DNA of 64,000 bases, taken from positions 3,418,001 to 3,482,000 of the forward strand of contig NZ_CP017561.2 in NCBI RefSeq assembly GCF_001865575.2. Direction: 5' to 3'. The DNA comes from Paraburkholderia sprentiae WSM5005. Lineage in GTDB: Bacteria; Pseudomonadota; Gammaproteobacteria; Burkholderiales; Burkholderiaceae. Numbering within the stretch: the stretch's first letter is position 1; each line of letters starts with the position of its first letter. Positions 10,606 through 19,723 of this stretch are shown in pieces. A model generated the notes under the pieces. That model was not told the DNA's origin, searched no databases, and worked only from the letters and a program-made list of their open reading frames with translations. The position numbers and the translations under genes were made by a program.

Positions 10606-11436
10606 TTACACGCCAAGCCGATCGCAGATCGCCCTGGTCGACGCGGCGGCGTTCAGCGTATAGAAGTGCAGACCGGGCACCTTCGCGTCGACCAGCCGTC
10701 GACACAGATCCGTCACCACGTCGAGGCCGAACGCGCGGATCGACTCGCGGTCGTCGCCGAAGCTCTCGAGCCGGCGCGCGATCCAGCGCGGCACTTCGGC
10801 GCCGCACATTTCGGAGAAGCGCATCAACTGCGAGAAGTTCGTGATCGGCATGATGCCGGGCACGATCGGCACGTCGACGCCGAGCTGGCGCGCATCGTCG
10901 ACGAAACGGAAGTACGCGTCCGCGTTGAAAAAGTACTGCGTGATGGCCGAGTTGGCGCCGGCTTTCACCTTGCGCGCGAAGTTTTCGAGATCGTGACGCG
11001 GCGAGCGCGCCTGCGGATGGTATTCCGGATAGCCCGCCACCTCGATCCAGAACCAGTCGCCGAACTCGGCACGGATGAAGCTGACCAGCTCCGACGCATA
11101 GCGCAGCTCGCCGAACGCGCCCATGCCCGAGGGCAGATCGCCGCGCAGCGCGACGATATGACGGATGCCATGCGCGCGGTACTCGCCCAGGATCGCGCGC
11201 AGGCTTTCCTTCGACGAGCCGATGCACGACAGATGCGGCGCCGCCTCGAGACCTTCCTTCGCCATATCGATGACGGTATCGAGCGTGCCTTGTTGGGTCG
11301 AGCCGCCGGCGCCGAACGTGACGGACACGAACTTGGGCTTGAGCGACACGAGTTCCGCGCGCGTCGCGCGCAGTTTGTCGATGCCTTCCTGCGTTTTCGG
11401 CGGGAAGAATTCGAATGAGAGTTCGATCGGATTCAT
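10606..11436 (-). CDS. metF: 5,10-methylenetetrahydrofolate reductase
   Basis: 276 residues from ATG 11436 (M-N-P-I-E-L-S-F-E-F-F-P-P-K-T), the canonical MetF start; longer in-frame extensions would run into the neighbouring gene. The TIM-barrel FAD enzyme reduces methylene-THF to methyl-THF, the methyl donor for methionine synthesis. Visible motifs include F-V-S-V-T-F-G-A-G-G-S-T, H-I-V-A-L-R-G-D-L-P, and the P-I-V-P-G-I-M-P-I-T loop. It is slightly shorter than the E. coli enzyme (about 296). It is downstream of ahcY, so it is probably under the same SAH riboswitch, linking methyl-group supply to removal of S-adenosylhomocysteine. Confidence 0.95.
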   Translation of the reverse strand: MNPIELSFEFFPPKTQEGIDKLRATRAELVSLKPKFVSVTFGAGGSTQQGTLDTVIDMAKEGLEAAPHLSCIGSSKESLRAILGEYRAHGIRHIVALRGDLPSGMGAFGELRYASELVSFIRAEFGDWFWIEVAGYPEYHPQARSPRHDLENFARKVKAGANSAITQYFFNADAYFRFVDDARQLGVDVPIVPGIMPITNFSQLMRFSEMCGAEVPRWIARRLESFGDDRESIRAFGLDVVTDLCRRLVDAKVPGLHFYTLNAAASTRAICDRLGV

Positions 11437-11447
11437 AGTCGAAGAGG

Positions 11448-11801
11448 TCAACCTAGACTGCGGTTGCCGAAAATGAGCGCGGACAGCAGCCACGACACGA
11501 TGCTGTACAGGATCGAGCCGAAGAACGCCGACCAGAAGCCCGACACCTCGAAACCCTTCAGCAGCGATGCGCACAGCCAGAAGCACAGCGCATTGACGAC
11601 CAGAATGAAGAGTCCGAGCGTGAGGATCGTGACGGGCAGCGTCAGCAGGATCAGCACCGGCCGCAGAACCGCATTGATGAGACCGAGCACGATCGCGACG
11701 ATCAGCGCGGTGCCGAAGCTACGGATATGGATCGACGGAACGATGTAGGTGATGATCAGCAGCGCGAGCGCGTTGATGAGCCAGGTCAGCAGCACGGTCA
11801 T
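11448..11801 (-). CDS. Phage holin family 4 (DUF360-type) membrane protein
   Basis: 117 residues, almost entirely hydrophobic, with four predicted TM helices (about 3-22, 28-50, 55-78, 88-110) and the family-typical L-G-L-I-N-A-V-L-R-P-V-L-I-L-L-T-L-P-V-T-I-L-T-L-G-L-F motif. Despite the name, members are ordinary chromosomal proteins of unknown function and there is no phage context here. It lies between ahcY and metF, 11 bases from metF, so it is probably co-transcribed with both. A good GGAGT site precedes the ATG. Confidence 0.88.
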   Translation of the reverse strand: MTVLLTWLINALALLIITYIVPSIHIRSFGTALIVAIVLGLINAVLRPVLILLTLPVTILTLGLFILVVNALCFWLCASLLKGFEVSGFWSAFFGSILYSIVSWLLSALIFGNRSLG

Positions 11802-11974
11802 GTAGAACTCCTTTAAGCACCTGTGCGGAGAAGATATCCAGCAAACGGAAAGCGGCGCTGGCGAACAAAGCGGCGCATTGCGCGCCGCCCCGGGATCGGA
11901 CCGTCAAGCTTGCACCGCCGCCCGTGCGGCCGGGCGCGCCGAAGCGCACCTCGGACCCGCGGGCGGGCGCATGC

Positions 11975-13393
11975 TTAGTAGCGGTAGTGGTTCGGCTTGA
12001 ACGGACCGTTCTTGTCGACGCCGATGTAGCCGGCCTGCGCGTCGGACAGCACGGTCAGGTTCGCGCCGATGCGCGCCAGATGCAGACGCGCGACCTTCTC
12101 GTCGAGATGCTTCGGCAGCACGTACACCTTGTTTTCGTACTTCGCGCCCTGCGTGAACAGTTCGATCTGCGCGAGCGTCTGGTTCGTGAACGAGTTCGAC
12201 ATCACGAACGACGGGTGGCCCGTCGCGCAGCCGAGGTTCACGAGACGGCCTTCGGCCAGCAGGATCACGCGCTTGCCGTCCGGGAAAATGATGTGGTCGA
12301 CTTGCGGCTTGATGTTTTCCCACTGGTACTGACGCGTCGACGCGACGTCGATTTCGGAGTCGAAGTGGCCGATGTTGCAGACGATCGCGTTGTGACGCAT
12401 CGCCTTCATGTGATCGTGGTTGATCACGTGGTAGTTGCCGGTCGCGGTCACGAAGATGTCGGCCTTGTCGGCCGCGTATTCCATCGTCACGACGCGGTAG
12501 CCTTCCATGGCCGCTTGCAGCGCGCAGATCGGATCGATTTCGGTGACCCACACGGTCGCGCCCAGACCGCGCAGCGATTGCGCGCAGCCCTTGCCCACGT
12601 CGCCGTAACCGGCCACGACCGCGATCTTGCCCGCGATCATCACGTCGGTCGCGCGCTTGATGCCGTCGACGAGCGACTCACGGCAGCCATACAGGTTGTC
12701 GAACTTCGACTTCGTGACCGAGTCGTTGACGTTGATGGCCGGGAACGGCAGGCGGCCTTCCTTTTCCATCTGGTACAGACGGTGCACGCCCGTGGTGGTT
12801 TCTTCGGTGACGCCCTTGATTGCCGCGAGGCGCTTCGAGTACCACGTCGGGTCGATCTGGAGGTGCGCGGCGATCGACTTGTACAGCGCGATTTCTTCCT
12901 CGTTGGTCGGCTTGGCGATCACCGAGCGGTCTTTCTCGGCCTTCGAGCCGAGGATCAGCAGCAGCGTCGCGTCGCCGCCGTCGTCGAGAATCATGTTGGC
13001 GAACTCGCCGTTCGGCCATTCGAAGATGCGATGCGAGAACTCCCAGTATTCGTCGAGCGATTCGCCCTTGAACGCGAACACCGGCGTGCCGGCCTGCGCG
13101 ATCGCGGCGGCGGCATGGTCCTGGGTCGAAAAAATGTTGCACGAGGCCCAGCGCACATCCGCGCCGAGCGCGGTCAGCGTTTCGATCAGCACGCCGGTCT
13201 GGATCGTCATGTGCAGCGAGCCGGCGATGCGCGCGCCCTTCAGCGGCTGCTGCGCCTGGTACTCTTCGCGCGTCTGCATGAGGCCGGGCATTTCCGTCTC
13301 GGCGATCGTGAGTTCCTTGCGGCCCCATGCGGCGAGCGACATGTCGGCGACAACGTAATCCTGGTTCTGGGAATCGATGACTGCGGCGTTCAT
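11975..13393 (-). CDS. ahcY: Adenosylhomocysteinase
   Basis: 472 residues from ATG 13393; an adjacent GTG at 13396 is too close to the AGGAGG site, so the ATG is preferred. Hydrolyses S-adenosylhomocysteine to adenosine and homocysteine using bound NAD. The NAD-binding loop [13 protein letters not shown] is intact, as are the substrate-site W-Y-S-K-R and [13 protein letters not shown] segments and the C-terminal K-P-N-H-Y-R-Y. The beta-proteobacterial insertion of about 40 residues around 150-190 is present. The leader contains an SAH riboswitch, so expression should rise when its own substrate builds up. Confidence 0.97.
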   Translation of the reverse strand: MNAAVIDSQNQDYVVADMSLAAWGRKELTIAETEMPGLMQTREEYQAQQPLKGARIAGSLHMTIQTGVLIETLTALGADVRWASCNIFSTQDHAAAAIAQAGTPVFAFKGESLDEYWEFSHRIFEWPNGEFANMILDDGGDATLLLILGSKAEKDRSVIAKPTNEEEIALYKSIAAHLQIDPTWYSKRLAAIKGVTEETTTGVHRLYQMEKEGRLPFPAINVNDSVTKSKFDNLYGCRESLVDGIKRATDVMIAGKIAVVAGYGDVGKGCAQSLRGLGATVWVTEIDPICALQAAMEGYRVVTMEYAADKADIFVTATGNYHVINHDHMKAMRHNAIVCNIGHFDSEIDVASTRQYQWENIKPQVDHIIFPDGKRVILLAEGRLVNLGCATGHPSFVMSNSFTNQTLAQIELFTQGAKYENKVYVLPKHLDEKVARLHLARIGANLTVLSDAQAGYIGVDKNGPFKPNHYRY

Positions 13394-13430
13394 CACGCCC
13401 TCCTTTCTAAGAAAATGACTAGAAATGTGA

Positions 13431-13560
13431 CGTGAGCGCGGTTTGAGGCAGCGTTCGGAATCGCGCGGGGCGCTTCATGCTGCCGATTGAAGCCTTCGAG
13501 CCTGGCAGGCGGCCGGCGAATGCGGATTCGCGGTACCCGTCGCAACGCTCCTCGAAGACG
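13431..13560 (-). promoter_or_regulatory. SAH riboswitch upstream of ahcY
   Basis: Read on the minus strand, the leader contains GAGGAGCGTTGCG (13541-13553), then CCAGGCTCG in the middle and AACCGCGCTCACG at the 3' side (about 13431-13443), in the order and spacing of the SAH riboswitch consensus (GAGGAGCGYUGC ... CCAGGCUCG ... AACNGCGCUCA). The last element pairs back to the GAGCG of the first to form the pseudoknot. The insert between the first two conserved blocks is longer than in the crystallised Ralstonia RNA. It ends about 30 bases from the ahcY ribosome site. Known members bind S-adenosylhomocysteine and switch ahcY/metF genes on. Confidence 0.85.
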
Positions 13561-13567
13561 AACGGCG

Positions 13568-13573
13568 ATTGTA
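13568..13573 (-). promoter_or_regulatory. Probable -10 element of the ahcY promoter
   Basis: TACAAT on the minus strand, seven to ten bases upstream of where the riboswitch RNA would begin. No convincing -35 hexamer is seen at 17 bases, so the promoter is only half recognisable. Confidence 0.45.
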
Positions 13574-13593
13574 GCAAATCGAGATGACTTCGG

Positions 13594-14023
13594 CGCGCGC
13601 GTGGCTCGACGTCGCGCGCGAAACGCTGCGGACGCAAGCCAGCGCCGATTTCATGCCCGGCCCGGGGATCGGCTTCGATGCAATCGCAGCGCCGGATGGA
13701 ACGCAGACGTCCGCAGGCGAGTGACGCGCGGTGGGCGGCTACGTCGCGCAGGCTGCATTTGCCGAGCTTCGCGCCAGCGACGGCGGCTTCCTGACAGAGC
13801 GATCCCTCTAAGCGCCGGCGGCATCGCGCCCCTTATGATGAAAGGCGTGCACGGCTCGCGCGGGCGGCCGTCCGCCGAGCGCGCCCGGCACTCAAACGTG
13901 GCGCGAACCGCGCCCTCTTCCCGCATGCGGCGTCACGTGCGGCGCTCGAACCGGCGCCTCGAAGCGCATCGTGGATCGCCGTCGGCAAAGCGGCGCACAA
14001 TAGACAAAGCACGGAGACAGCAG
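13594..14023. other. Intergenic stretch between ahcY promoter and acyl-CoA dehydrogenase gene
   Basis: About 430 bases between divergent transcription units. An in-frame open extension of the downstream gene runs through it but has low-complexity arginine-rich translation without family similarity, so I do not count it as coding. CACAAT near 13996 may be a -10 for the downstream gene. Nothing else recognised. Confidence 0.5.
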
Positions 14024-15712
14024 ATGGAACGGCACGGCTTCGGCCAAACGCACGACGTGACGAATCAGGCACCGCCACTCGCGAACTACAACCTGTTCGC
14101 GAGCGACGCCGCTTTGAGCGCGGCCGTCGATCGCGACGGCGCGAGCTGGCATCGCGACGCGCTGCTGCGGCACGGCGCGGCGCTGACGACGCCCGACACG
14201 CTCGCGCTCGCCGAACTCGCCAATCGGCATACGCCGGAGCTGGTCACGCATAGTCCGCGCGGCGAGCGCATCGACGCGCTCGAGTTTCATCCCGCGTGGC
14301 ACCAGCTGCTCGCGCTGCTGCGCCGCGAAGGGCTGCACGCGCTGCCGTTTTCCGATCCGCGAAGCGGCGCGATGGCCGCGCGCTGCGCCGGCTACTTCAT
14401 GCATGCGCAGATCGAATCGGGCTCACTGTGTCCGCTGACGATGACGTTCGCGAGCATCCCGGTGTTACAGCGCGAACCCGCGCTGTTCGACACGCTGCGC
14501 GAGCCGCTGTACACGCGCGAGCACGATCCGCGCGACGTGCCGCTCGCGCAGAAGCGCTCGGCGATGATCGGCATGGGCATGACCGAGAAACAGGGCGGCT
14601 CGGACGTGCGCAGCAACCAGACGCGCGCGTATGCGCTCGATGGTGCCGGCGGGCGCGGCGGCGCCTACCGGCTCGTCGGCCATAAGTGGTTTTTCTCGGC
14701 GCCGCAGTGCGACGCGCATCTGGTGCTCGCGCGCACCGACACGCAAGAGGGGCTGTCGTGCTTTTTCGTGCCACGTTTTGCGCCCGACGGCAGCAAGAAC
14801 GCGGTGCACATCCAGCGTCTGAAGGACAAGCTCGGCAATCGCTCCAACGCAAGCAGCGAAGTCGAATTTCTCGACGCGTACGGCATGATGATCGGCGACG
14901 AAGGACGCGGCGTGCCAACCATCATCGAGATGGCGAGCTACACGCGGCTCGATTGCGTGATCGGCAGCGCCGCGCTGATGCGCGCCGCGCTCGTCCAGGC
15001 GATCCATCATGCACGGCATCGCAGCGCGTTCGGCCGGCATCTCGCCGAGCAGCCGCTGATGCGCAACGTGCTCGCCGATCTCGCGCTCGAATCCGAGGCG
15101 GCGACAGTGCTGTTCATGCGTCTTGCGCGGGCGTTCGAGCCATCCGCCGACGCGTCCTCCGCTTCGTCGGCCGAACGCGCGTGGCGGCGCATCGTTACGC
15201 CGGCCGCGAAGTACTGGGTCTGCAAGCGCGCGCTCGAATTCACCGGCGAGGCGATGGAAGTCTGGGGCGGCAACGGCTACGTCGAAACCGGACCGATGGC
15301 GCGCTTCTATCGCGAGGCGCCCGTCAATTCGATCTGGGAAGGCTCGGGCAACGTGATGTGCCTCGACGTGCTGCGCGCGATGGAGCGCGAGCCGCAAGCC
15401 GCGCAGGCGCTGTTCGCCGCATGGCAGGACGTCGCGCGCGTGCATCCGGCGTTGGGCACGGCACTCGGGCGTCTCGCCGCGACGCTGAACGGACCGGCGC
15501 AACAGCGCGAGGCGTCGGCACGACGCATCGCGCAGCAGATCGTGCTGATCGCGCAGGCGACCCTGCTCGTGCAACACGCGCCCGCCGCTGTCGCCGACGC
15601 GTTCATCGCGACGCGTCTCGCCGACGGCTGCGGCGAAAGCGGTCGCGTGTACGGCACGCTGCCGGCCACGTTCGATCACGCCGCGATCGTCGAGCGCGCG
15701 TTTCCCGCCTAA
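14024..15712 (+). CDS. AidB-like acyl-CoA dehydrogenase
   Basis: 562 residues from ATG 14024, preceded by a CGGAG site. It matches the AidB branch: an N-terminal domain with N-Y-N-L-F, M-T-E-K-Q-G-G-S-D-V-R-S-N flavin-binding segment, W-F-F-S-A-P, and the C-terminal catalytic stretch V-N-S-I-W-E-G-S-G-N-V-M containing the conserved glutamate. Length fits AidB (about 541-560) and exceeds ordinary acyl-CoA dehydrogenases (about 380). In E. coli AidB binds DNA and FAD in the response to alkylation; many beta-proteobacterial relatives are annotated as isovaleryl-CoA dehydrogenase-like with unproven role. No ada or alkB neighbours are present here. Confidence 0.85.
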   Translation: MERHGFGQTHDVTNQAPPLANYNLFASDAALSAAVDRDGASWHRDALLRHGAALTTPDTLALAELANRHTPELVTHSPRGERIDALEFHPAWHQLLALLRREGLHALPFSDPRSGAMAARCAGYFMHAQIESGSLCPLTMTFASIPVLQREPALFDTLREPLYTREHDPRDVPLAQKRSAMIGMGMTEKQGGSDVRSNQTRAYALDGAGGRGGAYRLVGHKWFFSAPQCDAHLVLARTDTQEGLSCFFVPRFAPDGSKNAVHIQRLKDKLGNRSNASSEVEFLDAYGMMIGDEGRGVPTIIEMASYTRLDCVIGSAALMRAALVQAIHHARHRSAFGRHLAEQPLMRNVLADLALESEAATVLFMRLARAFEPSADASSASSAERAWRRIVTPAAKYWVCKRALEFTGEAMEVWGGNGYVETGPMARFYREAPVNSIWEGSGNVMCLDVLRAMEREPQAAQALFAAWQDVARVHPALGTALGRLAATLNGPAQQREASARRIAQQIVLIAQATLLVQHAPAAVADAFIATRLADGCGESGRVYGTLPATFDHAAIVERAFPA

Positions 15713-15818
15713 GCGCGACGGGCGCCCAAACCCCGAGCGCACGCTCGCAACACCGACGCAAGCTCAAACCAATAAGCGCGCTCGACGCGCATCGTCATGC
15801 ATCAGGGAGTGGACGCAT

Positions 15819-17237
15819 ATGAAGAACGATCTGCCGGAGCTCGCCGCGCTGGAAGCGCTGTTGCGCGATCAACGTCATGCGTATCTGCGCGCGCCGTATC
15901 CGTCGTGGGACACGCGCGCGACGCATCTGCGCGCGCTGCGCAAGCTGATGCTCGACAATCGCGACGCGCTTGCCGACGCGATGCACGCGGACTTCGGCAA
16001 TCGCGCGAAGCAAGAGGTGCTGCTCGCCGAATTCGTGCTCGTGAAGGAAGAGATCGACGCCGCGCTGCGCCGCGGCAAGCACTGGATGAAAGCGCAGCGC
16101 CGCAGCACCAACAAGTGGCTGCTGCCGGCGCGCGCCAAGGTCGTGCCGCAGCCGCTGGGCGTGGTCGGCATCATCGTGCCGTGGAATTATCCGGTGCTGC
16201 TCGCGGTCGGGCCGTTGATCAGCGCGCTGACGGCCGGCAATCGCGCGATCATCAAGATGTCCGAGTTGACGCCGCGCACCTCGGCGCTGTTCGAGCAGCT
16301 GATCGGCCAGACGTTCGCGCGCAATCACGTCGCGGTCGTCAACGGTGACGCGGCGCTCGCCGCCGCGTTCAGCGCACAGCCGTTCGATCATCTGCTGTTC
16401 ACCGGCTCGACGAAGGTCGGTCACCAGGTGATGCGCGCGGCGGCCGAGCATCTGACGCCGGTCACGCTCGAACTCGGCGGCAAGTCGCCGGCGCTGATCG
16501 GCGCGCATGCCCGTTTCGACAACGCGGTCGACAACCTGGTCGCCGGCAAAACGCTGAACGCGGGGCAAACCTGTGTCGCGCCGGACTACGTGCTGGTGCC
16601 GCGCGGCAAGGAGCAGGCGTTCATCGAACGGGCGCGCGCGCGCATGGCGCGGATGTATCCGCAATTCGCGCAGAATCCGGACTACACGTCGATTATTTCG
16701 GCGCGGCACTTCGAGCGGCTCGAACGGCTCGCCGACGAAGTGCGGGCCGCCGGCGCGCAGTTGCATCCGCTGACCGACGCGACGCCCGATGCCGCGAGCC
16801 GGCGCTTTCCGCCGGTCGCCGTGACCGGCGCGCCGGACGATTGCGCGCTGATGCAGGAGGAGATTTTTGGGCCGCTGCTGCCGCTCGTGCCGTACGACAC
16901 GCTCGACGACGCGATCGCGTGGATCAATGCGCGGCCGCGACCGCTGGCGCTCTATCTGTATGCCGACGATGCGCGGACGGTCGAGCGTGTCACGCATGAG
17001 ACGATTGCCGGCGGCATGGCGGTCAACGAGACGCTGATGCATCTTGCGTGTGAGAGTTTGCCGTTCGGCGGGGTTGGGGCGAGTGGGATGGGGGCGTACC
17101 ACGGGTACGAGGGGTTCGTCACGTTTTCGAAGATGAAACCGGTGCTGATGCAATCGCGGTGGAATGCGCGGGGGTTGATCGCGCCGCCGTATGGGTGGCG
17201 CGTGAACGCGGTGTTGAAGGTGATGATGAGGGTTTGA
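15819..17237 (+). CDS. Coniferyl aldehyde dehydrogenase-type ALDH
   Basis: 472 residues, NAD(P)-dependent aldehyde dehydrogenase fold. The cofactor segment I-I-V-P-W-N-Y-P, the F-T-G-S-T loop, catalytic Glu218 in T-L-E-L-G-G-K-S-P and catalytic Cys252 in N-A-G-Q-T-C-V-A-P-D are all intact. The Q-T-C-V-A-P-D-Y-V form and the short C-terminus place it in the coniferyl-aldehyde/fatty-aldehyde branch (CalB-like). AGGGAG at 15804 serves the ATG. It follows the AidB-like gene by 106 bases and may be co-transcribed with it. The true substrate is unknown. The gene ends 25 bases before a long inverted-repeat element. Confidence 0.88.
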   Translation: MKNDLPELAALEALLRDQRHAYLRAPYPSWDTRATHLRALRKLMLDNRDALADAMHADFGNRAKQEVLLAEFVLVKEEIDAALRRGKHWMKAQRRSTNKWLLPARAKVVPQPLGVVGIIVPWNYPVLLAVGPLISALTAGNRAIIKMSELTPRTSALFEQLIGQTFARNHVAVVNGDAALAAAFSAQPFDHLLFTGSTKVGHQVMRAAAEHLTPVTLELGGKSPALIGAHARFDNAVDNLVAGKTLNAGQTCVAPDYVLVPRGKEQAFIERARARMARMYPQFAQNPDYTSIISARHFERLERLADEVRAAGAQLHPLTDATPDAASRRFPPVAVTGAPDDCALMQEEIFGPLLPLVPYDTLDDAIAWINARPRPLALYLYADDARTVERVTHETIAGGMAVNETLMHLACESLPFGGVGASGMGAYHGYEGFVTFSKMKPVLMQSRWNARGLIAPPYGWRVNAVLKVMMRV

Positions 17238-17262
17238 TTTGCCCTTCGGGCGGGGGGGTTTT

Positions 17263-17803
17263 TCGTTCTGGCTTGGTTGCCTTTCCTTGCTTTGTTATCG
17301 GTCTATTGGTGTTGCCCCTGTGCGGGGCGGCACCTACTTTCTTTGCTGCTGCAAAGAAAGTAGGCAAAGAAGACAGCTTTACACCGCCAGCTCTTAAGCG
17401 GGTCCCCTGGCTTGGAGGGGGTAGTGGTGCATCTGGAATCCGTGCCCCCGCACATTCGACGGCAGTGACAAAGCCGTCATTCTTCCCACTTCGCACTGCG
17501 TGCGTCGTGGACGGGTCTGCCAGGGAAACCGACCGATGGTTTGGGAACGGGGTTTCGGCGCGCGCAGCGCCGCCGGAAGAATGACTGCCTTGTCACAAGC
17601 GCCGAATGGGCGGGAGCACGGATTCCAGATGCACCACTGCCGGAGGCGGACCGAGGGACCCGCTTAAGAATTTGCGGTGTGAGCTGTCTTCTTTGCCTAC
17701 TTTCTTTGCAGCAGCAAAGAAAGTAGGTGCCGCCCCGCACAGGGGCAACGCCAATAGACCGACAAGAAATCAAGGAAAGGCCAACAAGGCCAGAACAACG
17801 AAA
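17263..17803. repeat. Long inverted-repeat element, copy 1
   Basis: About 541 bp built of two roughly 230-bp arms that are imperfect reverse complements around a spacer of about 84 bp (17490-17573). Each arm starts with a GTTCTGGC...CCTTTCCTTG tail, GGTCTATTGG, a CCCC/GGGG mini-hairpin, then a perfect 14-bp stem CCTACTTTCTTTGC/GCAAAGAAAGTAGG (17333-17364; mirrored about 17698-17729), CTTAAGCGGGTCC and TGGTGCATCTGGAATCCGTGC. A near-identical copy lies at 28461-29001 in reverse orientation. No transposase is encoded. Short open frames inside it (for example 17541-17726) are repeated in copy 2 and are probably not genes. It sits between convergent genes and may end transcription from both sides. 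Confidence 0.9.
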
Positions 17804-17842
17804 GACACAACCAGGCCAGAACAACGACAAAAAACCGCCGCC

Positions 17843-18202
17843 CTACCGAAGGGCACCACGTCCCTCTTCCCCCAAATCAGTAGCAACAACATCAACCACA
17901 TCCCCCGCGCCAGCGCCATCCCCCGGCTCGGCGTCAGCGCCGCTCTCCAGCCGATGCAACCAGGCCAACAACTCAGCGACAGCCTGATAAAGCTGCGGTG
18001 GAATCCGCGCATCCAGATCGACCTGCATCAGCAACGACACCATCTCGGGCGCCTCGTGCACATACAGCCCCGCTTCCTTGGCGCGCTGCACGATCATCTC
18101 GGCGAGCAGCCCATATCCCTTCGCGACCACTCGCGGCGCCGGCTCACCGCCCTGCTTGTCGTACACGAGCGCAGCCGCGCTGCGGCGATGGGTGCGGCTC
18201 AT
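17843..18202 (-). CDS. FlhB C-terminal-domain-like export switch protein (FhlB/EscU-like)
   Basis: 119 residues with no membrane segment, matching the part of FlhB that follows the N-P-T-H cleavage site: A-A-A-L-V-Y-D, A-P-R-V-V-A-K-G, E-A-P-E-M-V-S-L-L and I-P-P-Q-L-Y-Q-A-V-A-E-L-L-A-W-L. Full FlhB is separately encoded at 55712-56947. Stand-alone copies of this domain are known in several flagellated bacteria and can partly replace FlhB-C in switching export specificity. The start overlaps the end of fliK2 by one base (TGATG), and the pairing with a FliK-type protein supports a role in the same substrate switch. The C-terminal tail is Gly/Asp-rich. Confidence 0.85.
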   Translation of the reverse strand: MSRTHRRSAAALVYDKQGGEPAPRVVAKGYGLLAEMIVQRAKEAGLYVHEAPEMVSLLMQVDLDARIPPQLYQAVAELLAWLHRLESGADAEPGDGAGAGDVVDVVATDLGEEGRGALR

Positions 18203-19617
18203 CAAATGTCCCAATCGAAGTCGTCGCGCGACGCGGTGCTCGACCCCGCCGACGCAGTGACAGCCGCGGCCGCCGAACGCGCATAGGCGGATGCCGCCTG
18301 CGCCCCCGCCGCCGACGCGCCCGCCGCCGACGCGCCCGCCGCCGTGCCCGGTGCACCGCCGCCGATCTCGCGAATCGTCAACACCTGTAACTCGATTCCC
18401 GCCGCCGCGAGCCGCTGACGAAATCCGTCACCTTGCATCGCGAGCCGGGCAGCGCCCCGCGGGCTCGCCTGCACGCGCGCGGTGAGCCGCATGCCGGTCA
18501 GCGTGAGTTCGGCGTCGACGGTGCCCAGCGTCGGCAGCGACAGCGTCAGGCGTGTGCGCCACGGCTGGTCGTCCTCGCTCGCGACGCCGCCGCCGCTGCG
18601 GTCCCATTCGTCGCCGTCCTGCTCGATCGTCCAATCGAGACGCGCACCGGGCCACGCCTCGCCGGTCCAGCGAAACTGCCCGGTCGCGAGCAGATCGAGC
18701 TGCTGGCGCACGAGCGGCACGGTCGCCGGATGCACCGCGGCCGCCATCGCCTGCGCGTGTTGTGATGAACCGGCGTCGGCCGCTTGCGGCGTCCCGCCGT
18801 GCAGCCCCGTATGCGTGGACTGGCCGTTCAGGTCGGAGACCGAATTGGCCAGCAGTTCGCCGGCCACGAGGCGCGCGGCCTGCGCGTTCAGGATCGACGG
18901 CATCGCGTGTGCGGCGGGGCTGTTGTCAGCGGCGTTCGGTGCGCCGCGTGGCGTTGCCGCGGAGGCGCCGTTCGCCGAGGCGAACCACGCGTTCGCGTCG
19001 CCATCGTCGGCGCTCCAGTCGGAGGGCAATGGCGACTGCGCGACTAGTTGGTTCTGCGCCTCGTGCGACAGCTCGGCCGGCGAGCGCTGACCGATCAGCC
19101 ATGCCGCGAGATGCGCCTCGTAGAACAGGCCGCTGTCGGCAATCGTTCGTTCCAGAGCGGCCGCTAGCGCCGCAACCGGCACCTCGCTCGCCGCCACGCT
19201 CGCCGTGGCAGCTGCCGTTGCGTTGGCAGCAGGGTCGGGATTGAGGGTGAAAGCAGCGGTGGAAGCAGCGGTGGAATTGGCGACAGCGGTGCTACCGGCC
19301 GCATCGCTCAGCGGCAAGCCCTCGAGGGCGACCTCGAGTGCCGGCGCCATCGCCCAGATCGGCGCGCGACCGAGCACGGCGGGTGTCGCCTCGCCGCCTG
19401 AATGCGCGATCGCGTTCAAGGTCAGCGCGACCGCCGACAGCGCGGTCTGCGCGGACGGCTGCGGCGCGGGCGTGGCGTTCACAGGCGCCGCGGCCGGTAC
19501 GGTATCGACGCCGGCCGCGCCGGCTTGCGAGGTGGTCGCAGTGCCAGGCGCGATGCCGAGCAGACTGTCGATCCGGCTCGACAGCACTGAAGCGAGGGCC
19601 GAATCGATTCCGTTCAT
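18202..19617 (-). CDS. Second FliK-type hook-length control domain protein
   Basis: 471 residues. The first 300 are alanine/threonine-rich and low-complexity; the last 140 resemble the FliK C-terminal domain (Flg_hook): W-R-T-R-L-T-L-S-L-P-T-L-G-T-V-D-A-E-L-T-L-T-G followed by a helix with L-A-M-Q-G-D-G-F-R-Q-R-L-A-A-A-G-I. Another FliK with the more typical Q-rich body is at 26925. This copy is downstream of fliT by 106 bases and directly coupled to the FlhB-C-like gene. The tail contains four tandem G-A-S/Q-A-A units. Its role is inferred from domain and neighbours; it could act as an additional secretion ruler or as an FlhB-C partner. Confidence 0.8.
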   Translation of the reverse strand: MNGIDSALASVLSSRIDSLLGIAPGTATTSQAGAAGVDTVPAAAPVNATPAPQPSAQTALSAVALTLNAIAHSGGEATPAVLGRAPIWAMAPALEVALEGLPLSDAAGSTAVANSTAASTAAFTLNPDPAANATAAATASVAASEVPVAALAAALERTIADSGLFYEAHLAAWLIGQRSPAELSHEAQNQLVAQSPLPSDWSADDGDANAWFASANGASAATPRGAPNAADNSPAAHAMPSILNAQAARLVAGELLANSVSDLNGQSTHTGLHGGTPQAADAGSSQHAQAMAAAVHPATVPLVRQQLDLLATGQFRWTGEAWPGARLDWTIEQDGDEWDRSGGGVASEDDQPWRTRLTLSLPTLGTVDAELTLTGMRLTARVQASPRGAARLAMQGDGFRQRLAAAGIELQVLTIREIGGGAPGTAAGASAAGASAAGAQAASAYARSAAAAVTASAGSSTASRDDFDWDI

Positions 19618-19723
19618 GCCGGTTCCTTGGTCGCATCCGCGGCAACCCGCGCGATGCTCTGATTGCTTCGATCCTGCAGACGCGCGCGGCGCGCCGCCAG
19701 CTCACCCGCGCACCTGTCCACAC

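Noticed and set aside
11448..11801. Prophage remnant suggested by the phage-holin family name
   Set aside because: No other phage gene nearby; the family is common as an ordinary chromosomal gene in this operon type.
11924..13435. Long plus-strand open frame opposite ahcY
   Set aside because: Mirror of a highly conserved ahcY gene; composition (Arg/His/Asp-rich) is that of an antisense shadow.
13487..14023. Upstream in-frame extension of the AidB-like gene (179 codons)
   Set aside because: No similarity to AidB, Arg-rich translation, and it would start inside the SAH riboswitch region; ATG 14024 has a ribosome site and fits family length.
17541..17726. 61-codon frame inside the repeat, repeated in copy 2 (28535-28720)
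   Set aside because: Conserved because the DNA element is duplicated; it spans the palindrome arm with no ribosome site or protein features. Often such frames are annotated as hypothetical proteins.
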